From: Antennarius striatus
Lineage: Eukaryota > Chordata > Actinopteri > Lophiiformes > Antennariidae
NCBI RefSeq assembly: GCF_040054535.1
Contig: NC_090789.1
Location: 6,676,697-6,740,696 of the forward strand
Length of the DNA stretch: 64,000 nt
Direction of reading: 5' to 3'
A program made the position numbers and the translations under genes. Position 1 is the first letter of the stretch; each line of letters begins with the position of its first letter. This document shows, one piece after another, positions 16,360-28,500 of this stretch. The notes beneath the pieces were generated by a model, which was not told the origin of the DNA, did not search any database, and saw only the letters and a list, made by a program, of their open reading frames with translations.

Positions 16360-18069
16360 AAAAAAAAAAAAGTCTTTCTTAATGTATGCAATTTGAATAG
16401 AAGTTTACAATTGAGTTTTGTTTTTGTTTTTTACCGCTCACACGAAGACAATTTTAAAAACGCATAAAGACCTCAAACAATGGAGTGTCTCGCAAGCTAT
16501 AGGGACACTGTAACATGTAACATGTCTGTTAACTTCAATCATTTTCAATAACAATAGTTCAACATCAAAAGGATTAAAGTATTGTGGGAAAACAGAAACA
16601 TCTTTCTTTCTGTCACTCTGAATTAGTCTCCATTTGATTCTCTCACATAGACCCACATTTAATCTCTTCCTCTCACACACAGCGCCAGAAAAGTCTTGTG
16701 CAGTCTTCTTTCCTCAAAACATATGCATACAAGTCAGTCAAACACTTTTCATTTAGGAACAACGCACATTGTAACCCTCATGGCCTGCGCAAATAATGAA
16801 GCGGCAGCCACAACTTAGGATGTATTTTAGATAAATGAGAGTGCACATTTCCCACAAAACCACTTGTGCCACAATGAAAATTGCTCTGCTGCTGTCGCAT
16901 GTTGACAGATTTAGCAAACCTCAACTTAAGCCCGACATACTTATTCTATTTTCAAATTATTTTGTAATCATCGTAAGCCTGTAGACATGACAATGCCACA
17001 ACATTTTGAGGGAAGACGAAGAAGACATAGAGAGGAAGAACAGGAAGTAATGATACTACGTTTATATGGCCTCTTTCCTGTGAGGTAGAAAAGTGGAACT
17101 TAGCTATAAAAGACCCTCTAGTAAAGTTCTTGTCTTCTCACAAATCACAATGAAATCAGTAAGATTCCCAAGAGTAAAACTACTAGTCTCATTTGAGTCA
17201 GTTATTAAAGTATTATGTGCTTATTTACAATTTGTTGTCACATAAGACCAAGAAAAGCACCACATCTTCACTAATGAGGGTAAATGTTTTCTTGAAAAAA
17301 CGATTCGTCAATGCTTTAAATTGCTAAATATCACTACAGCATGGGATAGCTGTTAGATTATTAAATGCTTCCACAGTGAATCTAACAATACTTGTGACAA
17401 AAGTTAGAAGAATTGTATAAGTTAATATTTATCACAATCCACATTTAAAAAGAATTATAAATCAGTACAATCAACAGAATAATTATTTGATAGTAAAGTA
17501 TAAAATGCGACAGAACAAACAAATCTATTCGTATCTTTGGATAGGGGATTAAATTTATGAATGATAGGCTGTGTTTCTTTGAGCTGCATTCCCTGAAGCT
17601 GATCCCAGTGCCCGTGTCACTTCAGTCTCAGGTGCACCCTGGGAAGTGGCTGTAACATCCAGCCAGCATACCTGAGACTGCAGTTACACTGCGCCTGGCG
17701 CCTGGATTCTCTGCTTAGGTAAAATGGGAGGAGGTGGAGGAGACGGTGGGGGGGAGACATACAGGGGAGATACAACATGGCCATTGCAGACAGACTCCAC
17801 CATAACTTGTGCAGGAGAAGCAGCTCATATTTCTGTCCTTTCACAAAGCCCTCTGGGAAAGGACAGGTCGGCAGCCGCCATAAGTACACTGAAAGAGACA
17901 GACAGGGCAGACAGAGGAAGACTCCAGCTGAAGCCTGCCTGGCCAGTCTGACGGTCTACCCCACACACCACCTCCACCCTCACTGCTTCTACCTGAACCC
18001 AGGCTCTACTCATGACATGGCCTAGAGGCAGCGCAAAGTGAGAGGAGGATAGATGGAAATGGGTTGAGA

Positions 18070-18070
<1 letters not shown>
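16360..18070. other. intergenic, no gene seen
   Basis: Short chance open frames only. An A-run lies at 16,357-16,371 and a G/GA-rich tract at 17,724-17,760. Confidence 0.55.

Positions 18071-18071
<1 letters not shown>

Positions 18072-18120
<49 letters not shown>
18072..18120 (+). repeat. TG dinucleotide microsatellite
   Basis: Uninterrupted GT run. Overlapping open frames are artefacts of it. Confidence 0.96.
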
Positions 18121-18121
<1 letters not shown>

Positions 18122-18839
18122 ATCAAGCAATCCAGATCAGCCACCAAAGATAACAGACCAGACCTCTCCTTCCAAATGTCAGATAAAGTGACAGTGCATG
18201 GGAATACAACCGACTGTCTGCTGGGCCATCCAGCCATAGTCCTTCTGTACCTGCAGACACTTTGTCTAGACACCCCCCTCCCAACAATTGAGCTTTACAT
18301 TGTCATTTTCCCCCCTCTCTGAAATGGGGGCTTCCTATGGTGCCACTCAAACATGAAAACTCAGTTTTGGTTGAGCTTTTTTTTTTTTGTTGAAGCTGTG
18401 AAGTATTAATACAAGAAAATAAACAGGATATGTGAGCTTAAAGAAATGCCTAAAGACATACAAGAATGTGATCAGCACAGATTAAGGGGCCTTCATTAAC
18501 CAATTAAGGAGACAAATCCAAGACAAGAACATGTAAACTTTGCCCCTTAGGAAATCTGCGACTAGAGTGGTATGCATCCAGGATATGTCTGTCAAGATCC
18601 TGTATTAAATTTAATCCCTGCCAGTCAGTAAGTCTGCTCCATTGTGTGATGTGTGGAAACCAAGTCTCTCTTTTCATATAAATACCTGCATCCAGTACAG
18701 AATGGTGAATATTCATTAATCCACACAAAGATATATGTAATCAAAGATATTGACACAATTAAAATCCTCTTAGGTGTAAAATAATAATTAAAGAGAGAGA
18801 GAGAAAAAAAAAAGGTCATTTCTCTGGGTTGCAGTTTTA

Positions 18840-19245
18840 TAGAGCAATTTTTCAGGAGGTTTCATTCATCGAGATGTCTGTCATGATGAATTTAAGTTTC
18901 ATATTTTCCCCTCTGTCCATCTTGAAAAGCTCTGTCATTTTGGGCTTGAGGTACAGTTTGCCAAGAGGCTAATGGCCCTTTATGACAGTACAATCTGATG
19001 CCTGTCCCTGGCGAGCCTCCAGGTAATCCTGTCCACCTAGGCGGCTTATCCTTGCTTGGGCTTCAGTTGCATATTTTGTTTTTATCAGGACACTGCTGAT
19101 AAATGCTATCAGCGAGGGAGAAATGAAATATGGGGGGTCCAGCTCCATTTTGCCCTAGCCTGTAGTTGAAATCCTGAGTGTGGAACAATGACAGCTCTAT
19201 TTGCAGATCTAGTCTGACTATAGGGTGGGGGAAAAAAACATTCAA
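18840..19245. promoter_or_regulatory. possible conserved non-coding block in the sem1-dlx6a desert
   Basis: Unique, balanced-composition sequence lacking repeats, between more AT-rich flanks. Vertebrate sem1-dlx6 intervals are known to hold Dlx enhancers. No conservation test was possible. Confidence 0.25.
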
Positions 19246-21860
19246 CCCCAAGCATAAAATATTACTTTGTTTAATATATTAATATTACCGAGGCAGTGCA
19301 AAGTCTACACATCGGGTTTACAAATGTGTAGATTTGAAATGTCTTGACATAAATGTATGAAATCATGCTGCTAAGAACATTTTCATTCACAATTACACCT
19401 ACTGTACTTTAGGACCTCCAAAATATCATTTAATAAAATTATGATATTACATGCTAATTTATTTCCGGTAATGAGCATTAATAGTGTTCTACCTCTCAGT
19501 CCATGGGCCAATGCCACGGACTTGTACTGTATGTGAAAAGCACTTATCATAGGTGATAACCCCCTCTGTGAAAAGCACTCTTATTGGAAGTGCCCATTAT
19601 CTACAAAGTCTATCCTCATGCTGACACTAAGTCATTATCTTAAACTGTCCTCCTGATTGTGTAAAATCATTGTGAATTTCTTTGGAAATGGTGCATGGTG
19701 AATTAACAGACAGTTTTATTGGCTGCTGCAAACAGATTACAAATAAATGAAGTGGATGAAACCACATCTTGACAATTGCACTTTAGATTCAGATGACTGT
19801 GATCTGTGATGTTTCTGTCAAAAAGACTGAATGATTTAATGTTGATATGGCCACCAATTTTTTTCACTATGACTATGAAGGCAAGATATTAATATTGCTC
19901 CTTCATGCTCATTGAGGTTTTGCTAATATAGGCCTTAAATGTATTTATTGTGTTGTGATGTCTCCCAAGATCATCAGCATAAAAGGGCTTTGTGGAAGAC
20001 AACACATGTCAGTTGTCTGTGGCAAAATGCTGGCTACCTGGACCTCTATCCTTTTTACTTCAAAAAGTCTTTCCATCCCTCCTAATGTGCCAAACAAATA
20101 TCCAAATCCTTACCCAGGTTCTCTTACACTTGTAGAAGCAAATTCAAACAGTATGGCTAACTTGATGAGATCCTTAACCTGCTAGGATTATTTGTGCCAA
20201 AAAAAAACTAGTAATCTGGACAGGTCTTTGTGTATGGGGACACTTGTATTGAGGTTAAAGCACAATATAATTAGCATCATCAGTAAAATTTATTTATTTA
20301 GGATTTATTGTTTACGTTGGAATGAATTGAATTGAAATAAATTGAAAGAAGGGACAACATTATTAATAATAATAATAATAATAATAGTAATAATAATAAT
20401 TTTAAAAATCATCGTAATCATCATAATTATAATAATAGGATGATGACATGACATGCCCCTATAAATTCCATCACACCAATGAAATCCTGTTATTTCAACG
20501 GCATGTCTTATGAGCTTAAATTATTTTTAATTTCCTGTTTTTTGTTACAACAGGATATTAACACTCCAGAGTTTTTACATCCTGTCTAAGTCTAATTCAT
20601 GGATTAGACTTAGTTATCATCATCTATGTGAAACTTTTTTTCTTTTTGAGAAAATTCAAATCAAGAAGCAGATAAAACCATTAACCTGGAATAAGTGTAC
20701 AACCACATGAAAAATAAGGTTAAATTTAAGTCAGTTTTGTGCATGTTCTAATGACATTAAGATTTTTTTATTCATGGATATTAATAATTAAATGCTGTTA
20801 CTACTGGATAAGTGGTAGAAATGCTAATAAAAAAAAGGAGAAATTAGATATTTAGATTTTACAAACAAAGAGTTACAGTCATTTACGCTGTATCACAAGC
20901 AACTGCACACGCCATTGTTCAAAATGTGGATGTTTAAATGTGAACAAAATGTTATATCTGAAAGGTGTGTGTGTGTCATTTCTTCCAGAACCGAACCCTA
21001 AGCCAGGCCACAACTAGACTTCACCTAGGCCAAAGCAGCTCTCTACCCATGACCAAAGCAGGACCCTCACATATAACATACTACACACCTCGTGAAGAAC
21101 AAGATTTTTGTCTTTTTCATTTCAAGTTGGCCAAATCACTTATATTTGAAATAAACTAATGAAAAGTGCTACTGTAGTTTGATTCTTTTAATAAGCCAAG
21201 TAACTTGCTATGATCCAATGTTTTGAACAAGTGTGTGGCCACAGCGTGCACTTCTGATGTTGTTCACAGTGGTCCTCAGTGTGCTCAGGAAGCTTGTGCG
21301 TTTTCCCAGACACACGAAAAATTAGAGGGAATATTGGTGTCGATGGTGTGGGATTCAGTGAGAGAGTGACAAGACCGGTTCAGCTCTTCCCTAACACCTG
21401 TCAGAGCCTCTTCTGTCATCGATGTGCAGGGATGGAAATGAGCAGGAGTGACACAACATGCCAGAGGTGATGGTGACGACTCATGTGCCTCCACTGGCCT
21501 CTAAATCAGTAGCACAGCTTGCAGCTTGTGTTCTGGCTGGGTAATGGTAATTATCTACTCTGAACTCTCAAATGAACCTTATTTGTGATTCAGTGTTGTC
21601 ATGCCACTTCGACATATGGGTCTTGATGCTGTGGACGTGGTGTAAGATATATGCAGGATGTGTATCTGAATGCACATGCTTCATCACATTAGGATGGGAT
21701 CAATGCAGTCAAAGATATCATAAAAATCTATGTAGGTGTGACTAAAGAAAAACAGGAAGTCCTCAACTTATGAACATTTAATGTTTTAAAAACCGACTAT
21801 AATCAAGAATGACTTTACTCGAAAGGACATGTACCTGTATTTTATTTCATTATATTTTGT
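19246..21860. other. intergenic, AT-rich; AAT repeat at 20,358-20,402
   Basis: An imperfect AAT trinucleotide tract at 20,358-20,402 with a GAATTGAATTGAAATAAATT stretch before it, recalling a retroposon tail. No gene seen. Confidence 0.5.
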
Positions 21861-21866
21861 ATTTAT

Positions 21867-24800
21867 TAGGGTTGAGTCGGGTACTCGTCTCAGACAAGTA
21901 TCCGAAAACTGCTCGTATCGCATCGGTCACAGCCTCCACTCTAGTCGTTTCTTTGTTGTTGTTTTTTACCTGCTTGCTCTTAGTTTGACACTTTCTCACT
22001 TCAGTTAATTTTTTTAATAATTTATTTCCTGTATAGATATTTTAACTGTTAAATAGCGCACACACACGCGTCCTCTCTGTTTTTCTCGCTCTAAAAATAA
22101 AAGAAAAAAGAAAAAAGAAAGGGAAGGAAAAAAAATAGAAAGTTGTGTTGAGTATGATGTATTGTTCATGCATACTTTGTAGTTCATCATTTCCTATTGC
22201 ATGTGTTGTATTCATTAATGCACTTCATGTTCTGAGTTAATAATAAATTTGTTCTGTAAATAGTTCTTTTTTTATTGTAAACAAAAGCATTGAATCTCAT
22301 TTTGTGAGGCTGTCCTGTAAATATTCATTCATACACTTAAGAATATTCATGTTCTGAGTTCATAAAACTATTGATCTATCTGAAAAAATGGCTCACTAAA
22401 GACATTGTGGATAAAGTCATCTCTATCGATGGGTATAATGTCTATCGAACTGATCGCCCCAAGAGAGGGGGCGGGGTAGCCATTTTTGTAAAGAGCAAAT
22501 TTCCTGTTAATGTTGTGCTCTCTGAATCTGTCACTAAACAATTCAGTTCCTTGCCCTAAATATTGTGGTTTTGAAAGGGTGTAATATTACTGTAGTCAGG
22601 TGCTATAGACCGCCATCAGCAGTTGCTGGAACTCTCCCAACACTGTCGCAGTTCCTATCACAATTGCAGTACAGTGAGATCATTCTGACAGGTGATCTAA
22701 ATTGGGATTGGTTAAAGCCTATATCCAATGATTTTAAAGACTTCTGTAGCTCTCTGAATCTTACTCAAATCATCGAGAGCCCTACACATCCTAACCCCAA
22801 GTATCCAGAGAAATCCTCTTAAATTGACTTATTTTTATCAAGTGCCCCCCACAAGTACGCTGAGACTGGTATCTTTGCAAGTGATGTGAGCGACCATTGA
22901 GTAATTGCTGCAATTAGAAATGCCAAAATTCCCAAGTGCAAGCCCCGTTTTATTATCAAACGGGACATGAAGCACTTTTCTGACCAAGGTTTTCTACATG
23001 AATTATTCTATTATGATTGGGAAAAAATTGATCTTGTTGATGACGTTGAAAATGCTTGGAAACTTTTTTATGATTGGTTCTCGCATATTGTAAATAAACA
23101 CGCACCTGTAAGGAGATTTAGAGTAAAAGGTCGAGATAATGCTTGGTTCTCCCCTGACCTTACAAAGTTGCTCCGCGAGAGAAATCAGGCTTGGGCAAAG
23201 GCTAGAAAAACAGGAACAGAGGCAGATTGGCTTCATTTTAGGCAACTACGCAATTGTTTTACTTCATTTATTAGACGAGCCAAATCTGAATTTTATTTGT
23301 CTGCAACAACCGATAATTTAAATAACCCTAGAAATTTCTGGAAAGTTATGAAATCCATTTCATCTACTGTTACTCGTAATGAATTGCCCCCTTGCATTAT
23401 TAAGGACAAAGTATCTATCTCTGAAAGGTCTGTCATGTTCAAATATTTTAATGAACATTTTATCGCCTCAGGTTCTCTGTTCAACCAGTCCCCACCCTGA
23501 AAACACTCTCCTTCCTCAGATATGACAGATGAGTTTATTTTTAGTGGTCAGTCCTTCCATTTTGTTCCTTTTTCTGTGGATGAAGTTCGTAGAGCTCTCC
23601 TCTCGCCGGACACTAAAAAACCTGCAGGTCCAGACAATTTGGAACCATATTTTTTTAAAACTTGAAGCTGATTTTATTGCAAAACCTTTAACAATCATTT
23701 TTAACCTCACTCAAACTCAAAATGTCATTCCAAAAGTGTGGAAATCTGCCTGTGTACTACTGCTATTAAAAGGAGGGGACCCTACTTCACTCAACATTTA
23801 TAGACCTATTTCCAATCTATCTGCTCTGTCGAAGGTTCTTGAAAAGTTGGTAAGTAATCAATTGAAGGACTTCCTGAATGCTAATAACACTCTCTCCCCG
23901 TACCAGTCTGGATTGAGAAAAAACATAGCACCATCACAGCATCTTTAAAGGTTGTCAATGATTTAATTGAGGCACTGGATAATAAGAAATTTTGTGATGC
24001 TCTTTTCATCGATCTTTCAAAGGCCTTCGACGCTGTTGACCACCTCATCCTGAAGCAACGGCTGCTCAGCATTGGGCTGTCTGAGCAGGCTGTTGGCTGG
24101 TTGGAAAATATACCTCTCTGAGAGAACTCAGTGTGTTAAATATGATAATATTCTCTCTAGTGAATTTCATGTCACATCAGGGGTCCCCCAGGGTTCTGTC
24201 CTGGGTCCACTTTTATTGACTATTTATGTTAATAACCTGGGTGAAAACATTCCACATACACAGCTTCATTTTTATGCTGACGATACTGTCATTTACTGCA
24301 GTGGTGCTACCCTAGCTCAGTCTCAAGTATTTGCAGGCTGCTTTTGATACTGTTCAACTACGTCTGCTTGGCTTATAGCTTGTGTTGAATGCGTCAAAAA
24401 CTAAAATGATGCTGTTCTCTAACGCCAGGATGAGAGCAGATTATCTTCCTACCATTAAAACCCTGCATGGCAGTCAGATTGACCTAGTGACACAATACAA
24501 GTACCTGGGTATTTTAATTGATGAACAATTAACTTTTATACCACATGTAGAAACTCTACTAAAGAAGCTTAAGCTTAAACTAGGCTTCTATTTTAGAATA
24601 AAATCCTGTTTTTCCTATGCTGCCAGGAAAAAATTGGTTGAGGCTACGTTCCTCCCTTTGCTTGATTATGGTGATCTGCTATATATGCATGCCCCTGCTC
24701 AATGCTTACATCGCCTGGACACTGTGTACCATGGCTCCTTGAGGTTTGTCACGGGATGGAAAGCTCTCACTCACCATTGCACCCTGTATGCCAAAGTTCA

Positions 24801-25575
24801 ATGGCCCTCCCTGACCATGCGCAGACTTACACATTGGTACAATTTTATTTATAAGTCTATCCTTGGTCTGTGCCCCTCTTACCTTTGTGGGTATATTTTA
24901 TTTAAAACCAGTAACTATTGTCTGCGCTCCAATGACATCCCTTTATTGACTGTCCCTAAGGTTCGCACTGAACTTGGCAAACAGGCTTTTATGTTTTCTG
25001 CTCCTGCAGCCTGGAATCATTTGCAGTCGGAACTACAGCTTCAAAAGCTGATCCCAATCAGGGATTTTAAAAATTTGGTGAAGGGCATGGAGGCAGATTC
25101 CATTGGAGTCTGTAACTGCTTTAATTCTTAGACTTTGATGATTCTTCCCTGTTATTGTATGTTTTATAATGTATCTGTTTAATTTAATTGCTGTATGTAA
25201 CTGTAACTGGTGCTGCTGCCGTCTTGGCCAGGGCTCCCTTGCAAAAGAGATTTGTTATCTCAATGGGATTCACCTGGATAAATAAAGGTTAAATAAATCA
25301 ATAAATCTTGTTCTGTAAATAGTTCTTTTACTTTTGTGATAAAAAACATTTATTTGAATCTCAGTTTTGAGGCCGTTCTGTAAATAGTTTTAAAATAAAC
25401 AATACAGCAACTTCTGATCAATACATATCAATTTCAGACTTAAAATAATGTTCTGATTTTAAGCCACACCCATTTCCGGTTTAAAGCCCACCCATTCTGA
25501 GAACAGATATGGATACAGATCATTTAGATGGTTGAACAGATACAGATACAGATAATGGTGTACTCACTCATCCCT
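21867..25575 (+). mobile_element. hAT-like non-autonomous element interrupted by a LINE
   Basis: The left end TAGGGTTGAGTCGGGTACTC (21867-21886) and right end GTGTACTCACTCATCCCT (25558-25575) are degenerate inverted repeats. Internal fragments include CAGACAAGTATCCGAAAACT at the left, and CCACACCCATTTCCGGTTTA and GATACAGATACAGATAATGG at the right, a phrase set typical of a common teleost hAT-like repeat. Units around TTGTTCTGTAAATAGTTCTT recur at about 22,249 and 25,308 on either side of the inserted LINE. No target-site duplication was resolved. Confidence 0.5.
22350..25307 (+). pseudogene. L2/CR1-type LINE, 5'-truncated and frame-broken
   Basis: In order: the C-terminal part of an APE-type endonuclease (WLTKDIVDKVISIDGYNVYR; GDLNWD at 22691-22708), a linker, then reverse transcriptase with DLSKAFDAVDH (24012-24044), GVPQGSVLGP (24180-24209) and the catalytic FYADD (24270-24284). 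A C-terminal region runs to TAG at about 25131. The 3' UTR has CTTGGCCAGGGCTCCCTTGC, then CTCAATGGGATT and GGATAAATAAAGGTTAAATA, the classic fish L2-type tail. Frameshifts near 22,555, 23,500, 23,640 and 24,340 and stops near 22,820 and 22,899 break the frame. The 5' half of the element is missing. Inactive. It sits inside a hAT-like element. Confidence 0.85.
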
Positions 25576-25579
25576 CGTT

Positions 25580-28500
25580 TTTAGGGATGTCTTAGGGAAT
25601 ACTGCGTTTGTATTTAGAGTATAGTAATGGTATTTGAATGACCTCAAATGGCGAAGATTGAAATTTAATTAATAAGGACTTAAAAATAATTAAGCTTAGG
25701 AACAACCTCTCAGAACCAATTGTGTTCGTATGTTGAGGACTACCTGTATTTCTTCTTTTTTGTATCTCAGACACCTTCACAAGCAATAAGTTTCACACGC
25801 TGTTCAATTTATTATACCACCTAGGAGTTTCTACATTTTAATTGGTTTGGTATAACCAAGTGGCTCTTTTAAAATTGGCTAATAACAGCTAAATTTGATA
25901 GACATGTTACTGTAAGAATTTATGATCTACTCCTGTTTCCTACTGTCAGTGTAATTTAGCATTATGAAGTAGATTAGCATCGTTTAGAGCAAATGTGCTC
26001 TGTGTTAAATGAAAATTACATTGTTTAATTTAAGGGGTCTTAAATTTACATTGATACATAATACCCAGGCCACATGAATTGAGCTGCAACTGTAGTGTAA
26101 TCCAACTCTTTTCATTGTTGATTTGCTATAATCTCGAACTGACTGAGGCTCCACTATTCGGTTATACTGAATTCCACGCAACTAATCCCCAACATGTGGC
26201 TGTCCCTAGCTGAGGAAAAGTCTGTGATTGGTCTGATTGATAAATGAAGCCCTCCTTATGCTTTTGGGCGTCCGCTTGAAAGGGCCTCCGTGGGTCTGGA
26301 CTATGTATAGGAAACATGCGACAGCCACTTATTAAGTAGTTAGAACCTCAAGACGAGGCTGCAGACAGGGACCACTGGTGGTCACCTGGGCTTGGATTTA
26401 GCTTCGGCATCCCTCAGCCATCATTCAGGTCTGAAGGTCCGACTGTGGTTTCACATTGCGAATGAGACACAATCCCCTCTTCTGCAGGAAGGTTAAAGGT
26501 CATGTGTTTATTTTGCCCATTCAGATAAAAAATATAATCATTTGCACATATCAGCCAGAAAAACCATCCTATGTTTTTACAATTAACCTAACAATTCAAC
26601 TTTGTCCAAAAAAAGGAAATTATAGTTTGTAATTTTTTCAAGTGAAATCAAGAAAATTATGATAAAACAGAGAAAAAGATATGCAAGAATATGTATTGAA
26701 TTCCCCCTCTTGGTTTAAGTCATTAAGCAGGAATTGTGTCTTGCCCTTCAAAACATTTTAAATGAAGATTCACAGTGAAATTCTTCATCATCGATTTATA
26801 AATTCAATATAAGAAATTGTAAAATCTACACATCAATCAGAGAGCAAGAACATTCTTCAAGGCAGGTCACTTTCCCCACTTATTGGTCCTAAAATATTCC
26901 CATGACAGTTGGCTCACATAAAATTATTATGAAAACCTACCCCTAGAATTTGTAATCACAATGGTATCACTATTAGTTTCAGAGTGTCTGATTTTCTTCA
27001 TAATTTATCCCATTATCTTTCAAAGACACATCAAATTTTACACCAAACCAAATCAACACTTTTGCAGCTGCAACTTGATCTTTCTCTGAATCTGTTGGAA
27101 CATTATTTGTTATCACACGATAGCAGAATTTTTATAAATTTGTGCAAGATTCTGTGTGAATGCCATAATTTTTGACTAAACGTTTTATTATGCAGGAACT
27201 TTAAAGCAGCAGTCTTTTAAGTACTTTAGCATGCTTCAATTTTAGTGAAGAAAGAGATTGTTGCACTTATGATAAAATACAATAAAATACATACATATTC
27301 AAATTCTGTCCCTTAAAACAGCTGCAGATTTGTGTGTATATATTTTTTTTTTTTAGTTTATTTATTTATTTATTTATTTTGTGGTTGTTTATTTTTTATT
27401 TTTTAAGTACTTATTTTAATTTTTTTTGATAAAAAATGAAGGCGGCAGCAGTCATTCTATATATGTTTTTTTAATTTTATTATCAAAAGCCATGAAGTAG
27501 CAGAAATTACATGCTGTGCATTTAAGCTGTACTTTAAGCAAGGGGAATTAATAACACACAATTGATCCCTGGTAACAGCCGGTGGCAACTGTAAAAGTCA
27601 CTTTACCACTGTGGTCCAGGCAGGCATGAAACCAGAAATGTATGCTTGAGAATTTTGGCCATAAGTAAGGCTTAAACGGCTCAGCCAATAATGTTGCACT
27701 CAGTATCGGCAGCAGAACACCCTACATAGAGCACAGATGAAACTAGAAGGTGAAAGAGAAAGTGGTGATTTGTCATTAAGACATTTCAAAGAAAGGCCAA
27801 TGCCAGGGGTCCAATTTTTGCTTGTTATAAATTCACCCCAATCGCTCCCGCATGCACCTAAACACATTCTTCTTTTTCTTCTCCTTCTTCCAGGTATTCA
27901 AGCCACACAAGTTGCAACTGAAAGTGATTAAATGGAAAAAATATCACATTTCTTATAATGCCAGAAATGTTTTGATTATGGTACAAATTGTCTACTTGGA
28001 TTTAAGATTAAATACATGTGATATAATCCAGTCCTATATTTTTTCACCAGTGTTTGTCATGCAATGTGTTTTGTTTTTTTGGGGGGTTGGTGGGTTTTTT
28101 TTAATCTCTGAATGCAAGCTCCTTCTGGGCTCATGAAGGGTGAGAGAGGGTGAGGAAAGCCTCTTTCTGTGCAACTGTCAGGTAGTTTGTCTTGGCTTCT
28201 GCAGCATTTGTAAAACATGCTCTAATAAAAACTAAAATCAAAAGCTTTAATTCTTGAATGGGATGTTGGAAAATTATTTACAGGCAAATAAAAGTTGCGT
28301 GCGACTGTGTAAAACGCCAGCCAGTTTTGGTGTATGGTTTCATTTAGGAGAAATCATTTTCACTCTGAAATTTGGAAGTGTCGACTGTGATTTACTGCAG
28401 TCTCTTGTTAATCCCCTGCACACACTTAAAAGTTAATCATCTAATTTAACACAGTTTTTGCTTTCTATAGATGGCAAGATGATGGGTTTTTTTGTATATG

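Noticed and set aside
16357..16371. A-run beside the RTE fragment as its poly(A) tail
   Set aside because: The fragment runs on the minus strand and the A-run lies at its upstream side, so it is not a 3' tail.
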